64,000 nt of DNA from Azophilus sp026709365 (GTDB lineage: Bacteria > Pseudomonadota > Gammaproteobacteria > Pseudomonadales > Azotimanducaceae), in assembly GCA_965200175.1 (NCBI GenBank), contig OZ241345.1, forward strand, positions 3,472,001 to 3,536,000, given 5' to 3'. Below, in pieces: positions 8,012 to 16,598 of the stretch. Under the pieces are notes generated by a model, which worked only from the letters and a program-made list of their open reading frames with translations, ran no database searches and was not told the DNA's origin. Positions within the stretch are counted from its first letter, which is position 1. Each line of letters starts with the position of its first letter. A program made the translations under genes and the position numbers.

Positions 8012-11000
8012 TTATTGGTCGTTTTCCGCCGCCGACACTATAGCGCCGACAGGCAGGGAAAATGTTGAGCTGCTGCGTTCTGCTGCCAGCAGCTTGTCGA
8101 ATGGGTCCCGCACTCGGTACAGGCGCGGTTTGGACGTTGCGCAGTCGAACACCACGTACAGCCAGTAGCGCTTGCCGAAGTGGCAGGCTTGCTTCCACTC
8201 GTTGGCTTCCATCTGCACACTGGTTCGGCCGGCTCGGCCCTTCACTTCGATGTTGCGCACTTCCCCCGATGGGTGGTTGGAAAGCAAGTCAAAGCCGGGG
8301 TAGTCAGGCAAACCGGCTTGTCGTGCCAGTGCTGGGCGAGAGACGTCCTGAACGGTTGCGTTCCGTTCCGCCTCCGCTTGGCTGGCTATGCGCACGGCGA
8401 GTTCTTCAACCCGTGGCTCTTGGCGCTCTTGCTCGCCGCCATCCGACAGGGGGATGACCAGGGCGTGGGCAAGGAAACGAACCGGACCAGCCAGAATCTC
8501 ATCGGGAGTGCTGTCGAGTTCCCCAAGGGCTTGCTGGCGCTTGCTGGAAATCGCTTTTTGACCGCCTTTCAGTGCAGCAAGCGCTTCGGCATCAGCCTCT
8601 CCGCTGTGAGCGAGGATGCTGCGCCGCTTCGCCAGTTCTGCGGATTGCAGATCGAAGTTGACGTTGATTCGCTTGCGGCGCTCCGGGAGTTCCGCGCTGC
8701 AAGCCAGTCGTTGCTGCTCGACTAGGTCGTTGAGCGGACGTTGTTTGATGAATTCCAACGCTTGCGCCCGCAGCCCGATGGCGCGGGTGGCTAGCGGCAC
8801 AGCACCGGGGGCGCTCTGTGGAGCGCCATGGAGCAGGAGCAGAGCATCTACGGGCTGTTCCGCCACGCTATCCTCGTCTTGGCGCACCGCCAGCAGGCGC
8901 CGGTCCAACGCAGTGGTGCCTGCGATCTCTTCGGCAGCCACCCGCTGTTCCACAGCGACCGAGGCAAGGTGGCAGAGATAAGGCGCATCGGCCCTTGGGT
9001 CGATGAACATGGCCCCACGCGCAGCCTCATGGGAGAAGGCATCGATCACGTGAGAACAGAGCGCATCGAACACGGCTTCGCCGGGGTGCAGCCAAACGCA
9101 GGCGGCTTCCGCTTCGGGCCGACGGATGCTCAGGCGCTCGCGAACCGGAGCCGGGTATTGCTCCAACGCGGATAGGAGAGGATCGAGCGCACCCTCCTTG
9201 GCGGGAACGAGCGTGAACAGGCCGTCCAAGTCGCCCTGAATTTCGATGCCTAGCTGATCGGCGGCACCCTCAACAAAGCGGCGCACATAGGCAGGCAGTA
9301 GCTGCAGGTAGCGTTCCCGATCCAGTTCCCGCCGCAGCCCTTCCAAGCGCGGGGTCACGTCACCCCCGGAACCGTAAACGCGGGCGTCGCGCTCGGAAAT
9401 GCCGGATACACCGGACTCTGTGACTTGCCTGTTGATACGCTCCACCACTCGACGCTCGCCATCGTCAGTGAGCGCTTCCATCATGTATTCGCGCAAGGAC
9501 TTGTTCTCCATGAGTTGGCCGATCACGTCGAACACCTTGTCGGAGCTCAAGGCTTGGCGGATGGTGTCAAGCTTGTCGAGCAGCACCTTGAGCACACGGC
9601 CTTCGTGGGTGGCCCCGGCTACCAAGTTGATGATGCGCACATCGTGCTTCTGTTTGTAGCGATGGATGCGACCCATCCGTTGCTCAAGGCGTGCGGGGTT
9701 CCAAGGGATGTCGTAGTTCACCATCAAGCGGCAGAATTGCAGGTTGATGCCCTCGCCAGCGGCGTCGGTAGCGACCAGGAAGCGGGCGCCTTCGGGGCTG
9801 CGAAAGCGCTCCACCTCTTGCTCACGTTCCGGCCAGGCCATGCCGCCGTGGATGGTGGCCACCTGGTCGGTGTAGCCAAGACCTTCAATGCGCCGGACAA
9901 GGAAATCCACGGTGTCCCGGTGTTCGGAGAAGATCAGCCACTTCTCAGCTTCGGCGCGGGTTGCGAAGGCGCTGTCACCGTCCTTGGCGTATTGGGGGTC
10001 TTCCAGCACTTCACGCAGCTTCTCGAACTTGGATTCCGCCCCCGCATCAATCAGGCGTCGGGCACGGTCGCGCAAACCCTGCAAGACGTCGATTTCGCCC
10101 TGCAGTTCCTCAACGGTGACGGCAGCGACTGCGCCAAGCACCGCGTCCTCGTAGTCTTGGGCACCCCCTTCCGTATCGTCATCAGCACTGTTCAGATCGA
10201 GGTAATCTGCGCGGTGCTGGCGGTCGAGGCCTCGTTGGCGACTTAGCATCGTCCCTGCATCCGAGATGCCGGACTTCAGTTCTTCGATATGCCCTTCCAG
10301 CTTGCGGATGCGCCGCTCCAATGACCGCAGCAGCGCCCATGTGGAACTGGCGAGACGGCGTTGGAAAACACTCATCGCCAGTTGCAAGGCGGGCCGATTG
10401 TTGAGAGCGCGGTTGTAGTGGCGGCGCAGATAGGTGGTGGTGCGGTCATAGAGCGCCTGCTCGCCGTGCTCGCCTTGGGTAAGGTCGTAGCTGAACGTCG
10501 CGCAGACGCGCTCTTTGTAGAGCGGCTGCCCCTCAAGATCGGTCATCTCCTCCTTGGTGCGCCGGATGAAGTGGCGCTCGCGGGCCTCAGGCGGATAGCG
10601 GCGAAAAGCCTCCGCCGTCCCAAAGACTTGGGCGTCAAGCAGCCGCCAAAGGTAGTGATAGGGCGCATCCCGCCCTTGGTGGGGCGTGGCGGTGAGCAGC
10701 AGGAGGTGACGCGCCGCCCATTTGAGTCCCTTGAAGGGTGTTTCCGCCGGCGCGGCACCCGCTAGAGCCTCAGCCAGTTGGTAGCGCCGAGTTTTGTCGA
10801 TGCGCTGCTGCGAGACGTTGACGCTGAGTTTGTGGGCTTCGTCGAAAACAACCAAATCGTAGGGTTCAACGTCTTCCTCCGCCACGGCGGCGAACAGGTT
10901 GCCCGTGCTCACGGTGTCGAGGGAGACGATCACCCGGTCGCCCTGCGGTCCGGCAAACGGATTGCCTCTGCGGGCGTCCGCTCCCTCAACGATACGGCAT

Positions 11001-11593
11001 TGCAGGCGAAACAACGTTCGCAACTCTCGTTCCCAGTTGCCCACCAACCCGGCGGGCGGGACGATCAACACCCGGCGGATGCGGCCGCGGGAGAGCATCT
11101 CGCGGATGTAAAGGCCGGTCATGATGGTTTTGCCCGCCCCGGCGTCATCCGCAAGCAGGAAGCGCAAAGGCTCCTGAGGCAACATTCGCTCGTAAACAGC
11201 AATGCGCTGGTGGGGCAGCGGGTCAATGCGCGCCGTTTCGCTGGCGAAGGCGGGGTTGAATTGGTGGCCATAAGCCAGCCGGTGAGCTTCGCAAACCAGC
11301 ATTGCGGCTTGGGGGTCGCCTGCGAAATCCAAGGCCGTGGCGGAAGCGGATATGGGCGACATAGCCGTCAACGGCGGCGCTTTACCAGAAGAGTTGGCTG
11401 AGATCTCCTCAAGCTGCCGCAACCGCTCTAGAGCCAAACGCCTTGGATTGGATTGGCCAGACTCCCACCGATGGACGGTCAGCGGCGTGACGGATAGGCG
11501 CTTGGCGAATTCGGCTTGCGTCAACCCCATGCGCGAGCGGGTGTCGCAGACGAGGGCAGCAAGGTTGTTGCTCGGCTTGATTTGAACGGCCAT
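8012..11593 (-). CDS. XRE-HTH / SNF2 helicase / DUF3883 fusion protein
   Basis: First gene of the defence operon, 1193 residues from ATG. Domain order: an XRE-type helix-turn-helix (RMGLTQAEFAKRLSVTPLTV then HRWESGQSNP, about residues 22-51); an SNF2/DEAD-like ATPase core with Walker A DDAGAGKTIMTG near 150, VVFDEAHKLS near 250 and LLTATPHQGR near 300; the second RecA lobe with GEGINLQFC and MGRIHRYKQ near 613-640; and a C-terminal DUF3883 block (EVRNIEVKGRAGRT) near 1100-1150, a nuclease-like fold. The helicase resembles the DrmD-like helicases of defence modules. The fused HTH suggests that it may also bind its own promoter, where an inverted repeat lies. An upstream in-frame TTG (11629) is possible, but neither start has a clear ribosome site. 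Confidence 0.9.
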   Translation of the reverse strand: MAVQIKPSNNLAALVCDTRSRMGLTQAEFAKRLSVTPLTVHRWESGQSNPRRLALERLRQLEEISANSSGKAPPLTAMSPISASATALDFAGDPQAAMLVCEAHRLAYGHQFNPAFASETARIDPLPHQRIAVYERMLPQEPLRFLLADDAGAGKTIMTGLYIREMLSRGRIRRVLIVPPAGLVGNWERELRTLFRLQCRIVEGADARRGNPFAGPQGDRVIVSLDTVSTGNLFAAVAEEDVEPYDLVVFDEAHKLSVNVSQQRIDKTRRYQLAEALAGAAPAETPFKGLKWAARHLLLLTATPHQGRDAPYHYLWRLLDAQVFGTAEAFRRYPPEARERHFIRRTKEEMTDLEGQPLYKERVCATFSYDLTQGEHGEQALYDRTTTYLRRHYNRALNNRPALQLAMSVFQRRLASSTWALLRSLERRIRKLEGHIEELKSGISDAGTMLSRQRGLDRQHRADYLDLNSADDDTEGGAQDYEDAVLGAVAAVTVEELQGEIDVLQGLRDRARRLIDAGAESKFEKLREVLEDPQYAKDGDSAFATRAEAEKWLIFSEHRDTVDFLVRRIEGLGYTDQVATIHGGMAWPEREQEVERFRSPEGARFLVATDAAGEGINLQFCRLMVNYDIPWNPARLEQRMGRIHRYKQKHDVRIINLVAGATHEGRVLKVLLDKLDTIRQALSSDKVFDVIGQLMENKSLREYMMEALTDDGERRVVERINRQVTESGVSGISERDARVYGSGGDVTPRLEGLRRELDRERYLQLLPAYVRRFVEGAADQLGIEIQGDLDGLFTLVPAKEGALDPLLSALEQYPAPVRERLSIRRPEAEAACVWLHPGEAVFDALCSHVIDAFSHEAARGAMFIDPRADAPYLCHLASVAVEQRVAAEEIAGTTALDRRLLAVRQDEDSVAEQPVDALLLLHGAPQSAPGAVPLATRAIGLRAQALEFIKQRPLNDLVEQQRLACSAELPERRKRINVNFDLQSAELAKRRSILAHSGEADAEALAALKGGQKAISSKRQQALGELDSTPDEILAGPVRFLAHALVIPLSDGGEQERQEPRVEELAVRIASQAEAERNATVQDVSRPALARQAGLPDYPGFDLLSNHPSGEVRNIEVKGRAGRTSVQMEANEWKQACHFGKRYWLYVVFDCATSKPRLYRVRDPFDKLLAAERSSSTFSLPVGAIVSAAENDQ

Positions 11594-11633
11594 GGCGGCA
11601 GGGTAAACCACAAGCTTTAGATTAGTCAAGGTC

Positions 11634-11656
11634 GGTTTGAAAAAAATATTTCAACC
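11634..11656. promoter_or_regulatory. AT-rich inverted repeat upstream of the defence operon
   Basis: The stretch holds GGTTTGAAA and, after six bases, TTTCAACC: an imperfect inverted repeat in a markedly AT-rich patch about 40 bases before the first operon ATG. The surrounding interval between the helicase gene and the divergent metallohydrolase contains no gene. The position fits an operator, possibly for the XRE domain encoded by the first gene. Inference only. Confidence 0.35.
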
Positions 11657-11859
11657 TATCAAATGATAATAGATTGTTAAATCGCGAAAAGGCAGCGCCG
11701 ATCAACTTCGTGCGCCTTTCTCAACTTTTTTCTATCCTCAGCGGTGGACTGACTACATCACTTGGGGTTCAATCTCTTCGGACACTGCGCCGTGAATCAC
11801 GATAATGGATGCGGCCAGCAGGTGGTGGCTCAGCGACACAAGCGGTCTAGGAGTATGTC

Positions 11860-12708
11860 ATGAAGTGCCGCAAAACTGTGGTGGCGTACCTTTTCTGCGC
11901 GGCGCCATTGGTTGTTTTCTCCGCTGACGGCCCTGCGGACAACTCGCCGGTCAGGCTGCATGTGTTCGATTGCGGCGAGCTGTCGTTTCCCGACGTATCG
12001 GCATTTGGCCTACGCAATGCCGACACGGACGTGCGCCGAATGTTCGTGTCCTGCTACCTGATTCGGCACCCTAGGGGCGATCTCCTTTGGGACGCGGGCC
12101 TTGACCCGGCGATCGTAGGGCAAGGCCCGGTGAATGCAGGCGCGTTCACCATGACCTACGCGCGGTCCCTGCTCGATCAGCTGGATGACATGGGGCTCGG
12201 CCCTGATGACGTGGAATTCATAGCGCTGTCGCACATGCACTTCGACCATGTGGGCGCCGCAACGCAGTTCTCCGAAGCCAGGTTGCTGATCCAAGCCACC
12301 GAGTACCAAGCGGCCTTCCTGCGTCCCGACGACTATGGCGGCGTCTATGACATCGAACAGTACGGCGACCTTGCCGGAAATCCGAGGCAACTCCTCACCG
12401 GCGACCATGACGTCTTCGGCGACGGCACCGTGATGATCATCAGCGCCCCAGGCCACACGCCGGGCCACCAAACGCTGCTGGTCCGTCTCAGGAACGCCGG
12501 TCCCGTTCTGCTGTCGGGCGACCTCTACCACTTCCGGGCAACGCGCAGGCTGCGGGCCGTTCCAACGTTCAACACCAATGCCGATCAGACCTTGGCGTCC
12601 ATGGCCAAGGTCGAGCGATTGATTGAGGAGACGGGCGCTGCGCTGTGGATAGAGCACGACTGGGCGCTGGCCCAATCCCTGCTGCTCGCACCGTCGGCAT
12701 ACGACTGA
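11860..12708 (+). CDS. Secreted metallo-beta-lactamase-fold hydrolase, AHL-lactonase-like
   Basis: A 282-residue zinc hydrolase. The first 22 residues (KKT-like basic start, then VVAYLFCAAPLVVFSA) look like a Sec signal peptide, so the enzyme should be periplasmic. The metal motif HMHFDHVGA is intact near residue 126, followed by a GHTPGHQTLL histidine region and LSGDLYHF. The spacing and the LLWDAGLDP block match the N-acyl homoserine lactonase branch of the family, whose members open lactone rings of signal molecules, though many have other substrates. An AGGAG six bases before ATG supports the start. It diverges from the defence operon and converges with the next gene. The exact substrate is unproven. 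Confidence 0.8.
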   Translation: MKCRKTVVAYLFCAAPLVVFSADGPADNSPVRLHVFDCGELSFPDVSAFGLRNADTDVRRMFVSCYLIRHPRGDLLWDAGLDPAIVGQGPVNAGAFTMTYARSLLDQLDDMGLGPDDVEFIALSHMHFDHVGAATQFSEARLLIQATEYQAAFLRPDDYGGVYDIEQYGDLAGNPRQLLTGDHDVFGDGTVMIISAPGHTPGHQTLLVRLRNAGPVLLSGDLYHFRATRRLRAVPTFNTNADQTLASMAKVERLIEETGAALWIEHDWALAQSLLLAPSAYD

Positions 12709-12794
12709 AGCAATGCCTCTGGCAAAGCGTCGCTCGGACGACTGCTTTTGCCACTCGTAGCTCGGCGCGCGATAAAGGCGCGCCAAGGTTGGGC

Positions 12795-13691
12795 CTAACT
12801 CAAAAGCCTTTCGGCCAGCGCGTCGTGGGAGCCCGGAGCGAGTTCGGTGAGCTGCACGCGGTCGATCCCCAAGGCGGCCAGATTCTCCAGCGAACGCGCC
12901 ACCTCGTCCGGATGGCCAACAAATTGGCCCAGGTAACCGTTTCCGAACAGGCCCTTCAGAGCCATGACCTCCGGGGCTTCCCCAGCGGCCACCAGCAGGA
13001 AGATGCCCAAGGGCTTGGCCGCTTCAACGGCCTCGACGCGCTCGACGTTGCGCTTGACCTCATCCTCCGTGACCGTGGCCACTGTGGCCAGATCGAGTGC
13101 GCCGCCGCGGGTGCCACGGGCGCTGGCCTTGATCTCCACCCGATCCACCAGCGGGGTCGTTTCGCGGAGCGCTCGCGGTCCGCCGGCCGCTGCAATCAGC
13201 GGCGGCGGCGTGGCCGACATGGGGCCGATGGCGGATTCGCCGGAGATGTCGATTCGGTAGTGTTCGCCGGAGAATCGGCACTGCCCGGTGCGGATCAAGG
13301 CAGCCGCGATTTGCAGCGCCTCGACGTAACGGCTCACCCGCGTCGGGCCATCGGGGTAGGCCATGCCCATCGCCTGCATCTCTGCTGCTGCCCAACCGGC
13401 CCCCAGCCCGGCCTCGAAGCGCCCGCCTGAGAACGCCTGCAAAGCCAGCGCCGCCTGCGCGAACTCGACGGGCGAGCGGAACAGGTTGTTGGCGAACGAC
13501 GTGGTGACCCTGATGCGCTCCGTTGCGCCAACCATGGCCATGGCCGTCACAAAGACATGCGGATACCGGTGGTCGCCCAGAAAAAGGTGGTCGCTGGCAC
13601 AGATGCCATGCCAGCCTTGGGCCTCCTTCGCCTTCGCCCATGCCCCGGGTTGGTCGAAGCTACTCGAGGGGAGGTTGGGGAAGTAGTCCAT
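12795..13691 (-). CDS. LLM-class flavin-dependent oxidoreductase
   Basis: A 298-residue protein of the luciferase-like monooxygenase fold. Recognisable blocks are SDHLFLGDHRYPHVFVTAM at about 32-50 and GGRFEAGLGAGWAAAEM near 88-104, the substrate and flavin barrel segment; a C-terminal VGHPDEVARSLENLAALGID is typical of the F420 or FMN dependent branch. The fold uses reduced flavin or deazaflavin for oxidation of small molecules. The cofactor cannot be told from the sequence, and no F420 genes are visible nearby. No operon partner is evident: it converges with the secreted hydrolase and is separated from ubiA by 250 bases containing a repeat. Confidence 0.85.
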   Translation of the reverse strand: MDYFPNLPSSSFDQPGAWAKAKEAQGWHGICASDHLFLGDHRYPHVFVTAMAMVGATERIRVTTSFANNLFRSPVEFAQAALALQAFSGGRFEAGLGAGWAAAEMQAMGMAYPDGPTRVSRYVEALQIAAALIRTGQCRFSGEHYRIDISGESAIGPMSATPPPLIAAAGGPRALRETTPLVDRVEIKASARGTRGGALDLATVATVTEDEVKRNVERVEAVEAAKPLGIFLLVAAGEAPEVMALKGLFGNGYLGQFVGHPDEVARSLENLAALGIDRVQLTELAPGSHDALAERLLS

Positions 13692-13754
13692 GGCGGGTTC
13701 CGTCCACTAATGACTCGGATCCGAGGATACGGCAGGAGCGGCCTGCCTTAAACA

Positions 13755-13835
13755 CCCGCGCGACCTGACGGTCGCGGATGGCGTTTCGCTGCGCGAAGCT
13801 CCGCGCTCAGGCTGGATCCTGAAATGTCTTCCCAG
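13755..13835. repeat. Intergenic hairpin mosaic repeat, copy A
   Basis: Contains GCGACC-TGAC-GGTCGC, a TTTCGC-TGC-GCGAAG hairpin and the tail CCTGAAATGTCTT, which resembles the GAAATGTTTCTGAG core of the other copies. It lies between the LLM gene and ubiA, an interval of about 250 bases with no gene. It is the most degenerate member of the family seen at 29.7, 41.4, 49.1 and 51.3 kb. Confidence 0.5.
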
Positions 13836-13938
13836 CCAGCAGACCCGCACGCCTGCGGGCGGGCGCGGCGAGCCTTCGGTTCGTTGATGGCGTTCCGCTG
13901 GAAGGAGGATGCGGAAGCGGCCGGTCTGGCGAGGGGCT

Positions 13939-14793
13939 TCAGGGCGCGCTTTCCGCCACCACCGCCGCAAACAAGGCGAAGCCCACCCAAGTGTTGTTGC
14001 GAAACGCCTTGAAGCACTGGTCGCGGTTGCGCCGCCGAATCAAGACCTGCTGGTAGGCGAACAGCACAGCGGCAAACGCCAGCCCAACAGCGTAGGCGGC
14101 GCCAAATCCCGACTGCCGGCCGAGCAGGGCGAAGCCGAACCAGGCCCCGGCCTGCAAAACGCCCACCACCAGGCGATCCGCAGCCCCGAACAGGATGGCG
14201 GTGCTTTTGATGCCCGCCTTGAGATCATCGTCCCGATCCACCATGGCGTACTGGGTGTCGTAGGCCACGATCCAGAGGAGGCTGGCGACGAAAAACAGCC
14301 AGCCAGCGGCGGGCACCCCACCGCCGACCGCCGCAAAGGCCATGACGATGCCCCAACTGAAGGCAACTCCCAATACCACTTGCGGCAGATGCGTCCAGCG
14401 TTTCGCGAAGGGGTAGAGCACGCTGATGGCCAGCCCGGCCACCGCCAGCCAGCGGGTGAGGGCGTTCAACCAAGCCAGCAAGGCCAAGGCGGCCAGGCAC
14501 AGGCCGGCAAACAAGCCCAGAGCGCCGCGGGCGCTGATCGCGCCCGTGGCCAAGGGCCGGTTGCGGGTACGCGCCACCAACGGGTCAAGGCGGCGGTCGG
14601 CCAAGTCATTGATGACGCAGCCGGCGGCGCGCATGACGAGGACGCCCAAGGTGAAGACGACGATGAGATGAACCGGCGGCACGCCTTCGGCAGCCACCCA
14701 GAGCGCCGCAAGGGTGGGCCAGAGCAGCAGCAGGCTGCCCACTGGCCGGTCGAAGCGCATGAGGGCCAGCCAAAGGCGCCATGTGGAAGTCAC
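13939..14793 (-). CDS. ubiA: 4-hydroxybenzoate octaprenyltransferase
   Basis: Attaches the polyprenyl tail to 4-hydroxybenzoate, the first committed membrane step of ubiquinone synthesis. The 284-residue protein has the length of UbiA and is mostly hydrophobic, with about eight or nine transmembrane helices. The first Asp-rich site NDLADRRLD lies near residues 68-76 and the second, YDTQYAMVDRDDD, near 190-202; both bind magnesium and prenyl diphosphate. I chose the GTG start (VTSTWRLWLALMRFDRP) because a GAGGA lies just upstream and family members begin this way; a much longer open frame upstream overlaps rubredoxin and is spurious. No ubiC is adjacent, and rubredoxin diverges from it. Confidence 0.93.
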   Translation of the reverse strand: MTSTWRLWLALMRFDRPVGSLLLLWPTLAALWVAAEGVPPVHLIVVFTLGVLVMRAAGCVINDLADRRLDPLVARTRNRPLATGAISARGALGLFAGLCLAALALLAWLNALTRWLAVAGLAISVLYPFAKRWTHLPQVVLGVAFSWGIVMAFAAVGGGVPAAGWLFFVASLLWIVAYDTQYAMVDRDDDLKAGIKSTAILFGAADRLVVGVLQAGAWFGFALLGRQSGFGAAYAVGLAFAAVLFAYQQVLIRRRNRDQCFKAFRNNTWVGFALFAAVVAESAP

Positions 14794-15006
14794 GCCATTC
14801 CTCGATCGCGGGTTCAGGCTACCGCGCGAGCCAACTGCATGCGCCCGGCAGCCGTGTTCTCTTGGGTCTGAGGCGTCGCCTCGCCGCAAGTCTATTGCGC
14901 CAATTGATTTTTGGCGAGTGCGCGGGTAGGTTAGCCCACTTTCCCCCTGTTGCGGTGCCTCCGGGTCGGCGAGGCGCCCATGCCCGTGCAAGGAGGCGGG
15001 CGGCGG

Positions 15007-15174
15007 ATGAAGAAGTGGCAATGCATCGTTTGCGGATGGATCTACGACGAAGCCGAGGGCTGTGAGGAGGCGGACATCGCCCCCGGCACGAAGTGGGAGG
15101 ATGTCCCGGAAGACTTTGTCTGCCCCGAGTGCGGGGTCAGCAAAGCGGATTTCGAGATGATCGAGGTGGGGTAG
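15007..15174 (+). CDS. Rubredoxin
   Basis: A 55-residue iron-sulphur electron carrier. The two Cys loops CIVCGWIYDE and CPECGVSKADFE bind one iron, and the classic PGTKWEDVPEDFVCP core is complete. In gammaproteobacteria rubredoxins hand electrons to alkane hydroxylases, flavodiiron proteins or other oxidases. The start is the ATG of MKKWQCIVCG, behind AAGGAGG; longer in-frame extension upstream has no family counterpart. It diverges from ubiA and is 40 bases before the symporter gene. No rubredoxin reductase is nearby. Confidence 0.95.
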   Translation: MKKWQCIVCGWIYDEAEGCEEADIAPGTKWEDVPEDFVCPECGVSKADFEMIEVG

Positions 15175-15214
15175 CCGCACTGATGGGACAATGCCAGCCT
15201 GAACGTACCCTAAC

Positions 15215-16480
15215 GTGAGCCTCACCCTCCGCATCCTCATCGGGATGGGCGCTGGGCTGCTGATCGGCATCGCCGTGCAGCAGCTGGGCCTCGATCCCTC
15301 CGGCTGGGTGCGCGGCTTCCTGGTTGATGGCGTGCTCGACGCCGGCGGACAGATCTTCATCGCCAGCCTCAAGCTCATGGTGGTGCCTCTGGTGTTTGTC
15401 TCCTTGGTCTGCGGCGCGGCCCGGCTGGGCGCCAGCGCCAGCATGGGCCGCTTGGGCGGCAAGACCTTGGGCATGTACCTGCTCACCACCGCCTTGGCCG
15501 TCACCTTGGCACTGACCACCGCCTTGATCGTCGAGCCTGGCACCGGCGCCGACGCCCCCCCTGCCGACATCGACTACCAGCCCAAGCCTGCGCCCAGCGT
15601 CAAGGAAACGCTGATCAACATCTTCCCCACCAACCCGGTGGCGGCGATGGCCGAAGGCCGCATGCTGCAAGTGATCGTCTTCGCGCTGTTGTTCGGCATT
15701 GCCTTGGCGAAGAGCGGGGAGGCCGGCCAACGCATCCGAGGCGTCTTCGACGATGTCAATGAAACCCTGATGAAGCTGATCACGCTGCTAGTCCAATTAG
15801 CGCCCTATGGCGTGTTCTGCCTGATGACGACGCTGTTCGCGGCGGTCGGCTGGCGTGAGATCTTCAAGCTGCTGGGCTACTTCCTGACCGTAACGGCGAC
15901 CTTGGCGCTGCATGTGACACTGATCTACCCCACCTTGCTGATGCTGATAGGACGGGTAAAGCCGACCACCTTCTTCGCCAAAATGCGCGAACCCATGCTG
16001 GTCGGCTTCAGTACCTCATCAAGCGGCGCCACCCTGCCGGTGACCTTGCGCGCCGTGGAGCACCGGGTCGGCGTGCGCAACGAAGTGGCCGCTTTCGCGG
16101 TGCCGTTGGGCGCCACCATCAACATGGACGGCACCGCCATCATGCAAGGGGTGGCCACGGTGTTCATCGCCCAGTTCTACGGCATTGACCTCGGCTTGGT
16201 GGACTTCCTGATGGTCATCCTGACCGCCACCCTCGCCTCCGTCGGCACCGCCGCAGTGCCGGGCGTGGGCCTCATCACCCTGACCATGGTGCTGTCCCAA
16301 GTGGGCCTGCCGGTGGAGGGCATCATGCTCATCATCGGCGTGGACCGGCTGCTCGACATGATGCGCACCGCCGTCAACATCGCCGGCGACGGCATGGTGG
16401 CAACGACGGTCGCGCGCAGCGAAGGCCAACTCAACCTAGCGGTGTTCCAAGATCCGCAAGCAGGCGCCAAAGACGGGTAG
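15215..16480 (+). CDS. Dicarboxylate/glutamate:cation symporter (DAACS family)
   Basis: An inner-membrane secondary transporter of 421 residues that couples sodium or proton entry to uptake of glutamate, aspartate or C4-dicarboxylates. The serine-rich hairpin signature reads STSSSGATLPVTL, and the unwound TM7 motif PLGATINMDGTAIMQG is intact; a second hairpin region (GTAAVPGVGLITLTMV) and TM8 (GVDRLLDMMRTAVNIAGD) follow. The start is a GTG. The conserved Arg in TM8 typical of amino acid substrates is present as LLDMMRT, which hints at acidic amino acids or dicarboxylates, but specificity cannot be fixed. It stands alone before fur. Confidence 0.92.
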   Translation: MSLTLRILIGMGAGLLIGIAVQQLGLDPSGWVRGFLVDGVLDAGGQIFIASLKLMVVPLVFVSLVCGAARLGASASMGRLGGKTLGMYLLTTALAVTLALTTALIVEPGTGADAPPADIDYQPKPAPSVKETLINIFPTNPVAAMAEGRMLQVIVFALLFGIALAKSGEAGQRIRGVFDDVNETLMKLITLLVQLAPYGVFCLMTTLFAAVGWREIFKLLGYFLTVTATLALHVTLIYPTLLMLIGRVKPTTFFAKMREPMLVGFSTSSSGATLPVTLRAVEHRVGVRNEVAAFAVPLGATINMDGTAIMQGVATVFIAQFYGIDLGLVDFLMVILTATLASVGTAAVPGVGLITLTMVLSQVGLPVEGIMLIIGVDRLLDMMRTAVNIAGDGMVATTVARSEGQLNLAVFQDPQAGAKDG

Positions 16481-16598
16481 TGTCGCTCCTGACCATTAGG
16501 CGGGCACAGTGCGCAGTGGACGGGAGCCGCGGCATGGGCTAAGTTGCGTCTTGCATGCCGCCGTGCGCAAATCCACCCAACGCAGAGCCTGAACTCCA

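Noticed and set aside
14794..15570. N-terminal extension of ubiA on the minus strand
   Set aside because: Overlaps rubredoxin and symporter genes in antisense; UbiA proteins start at VTSTWRLWLALMRF-like sequence.
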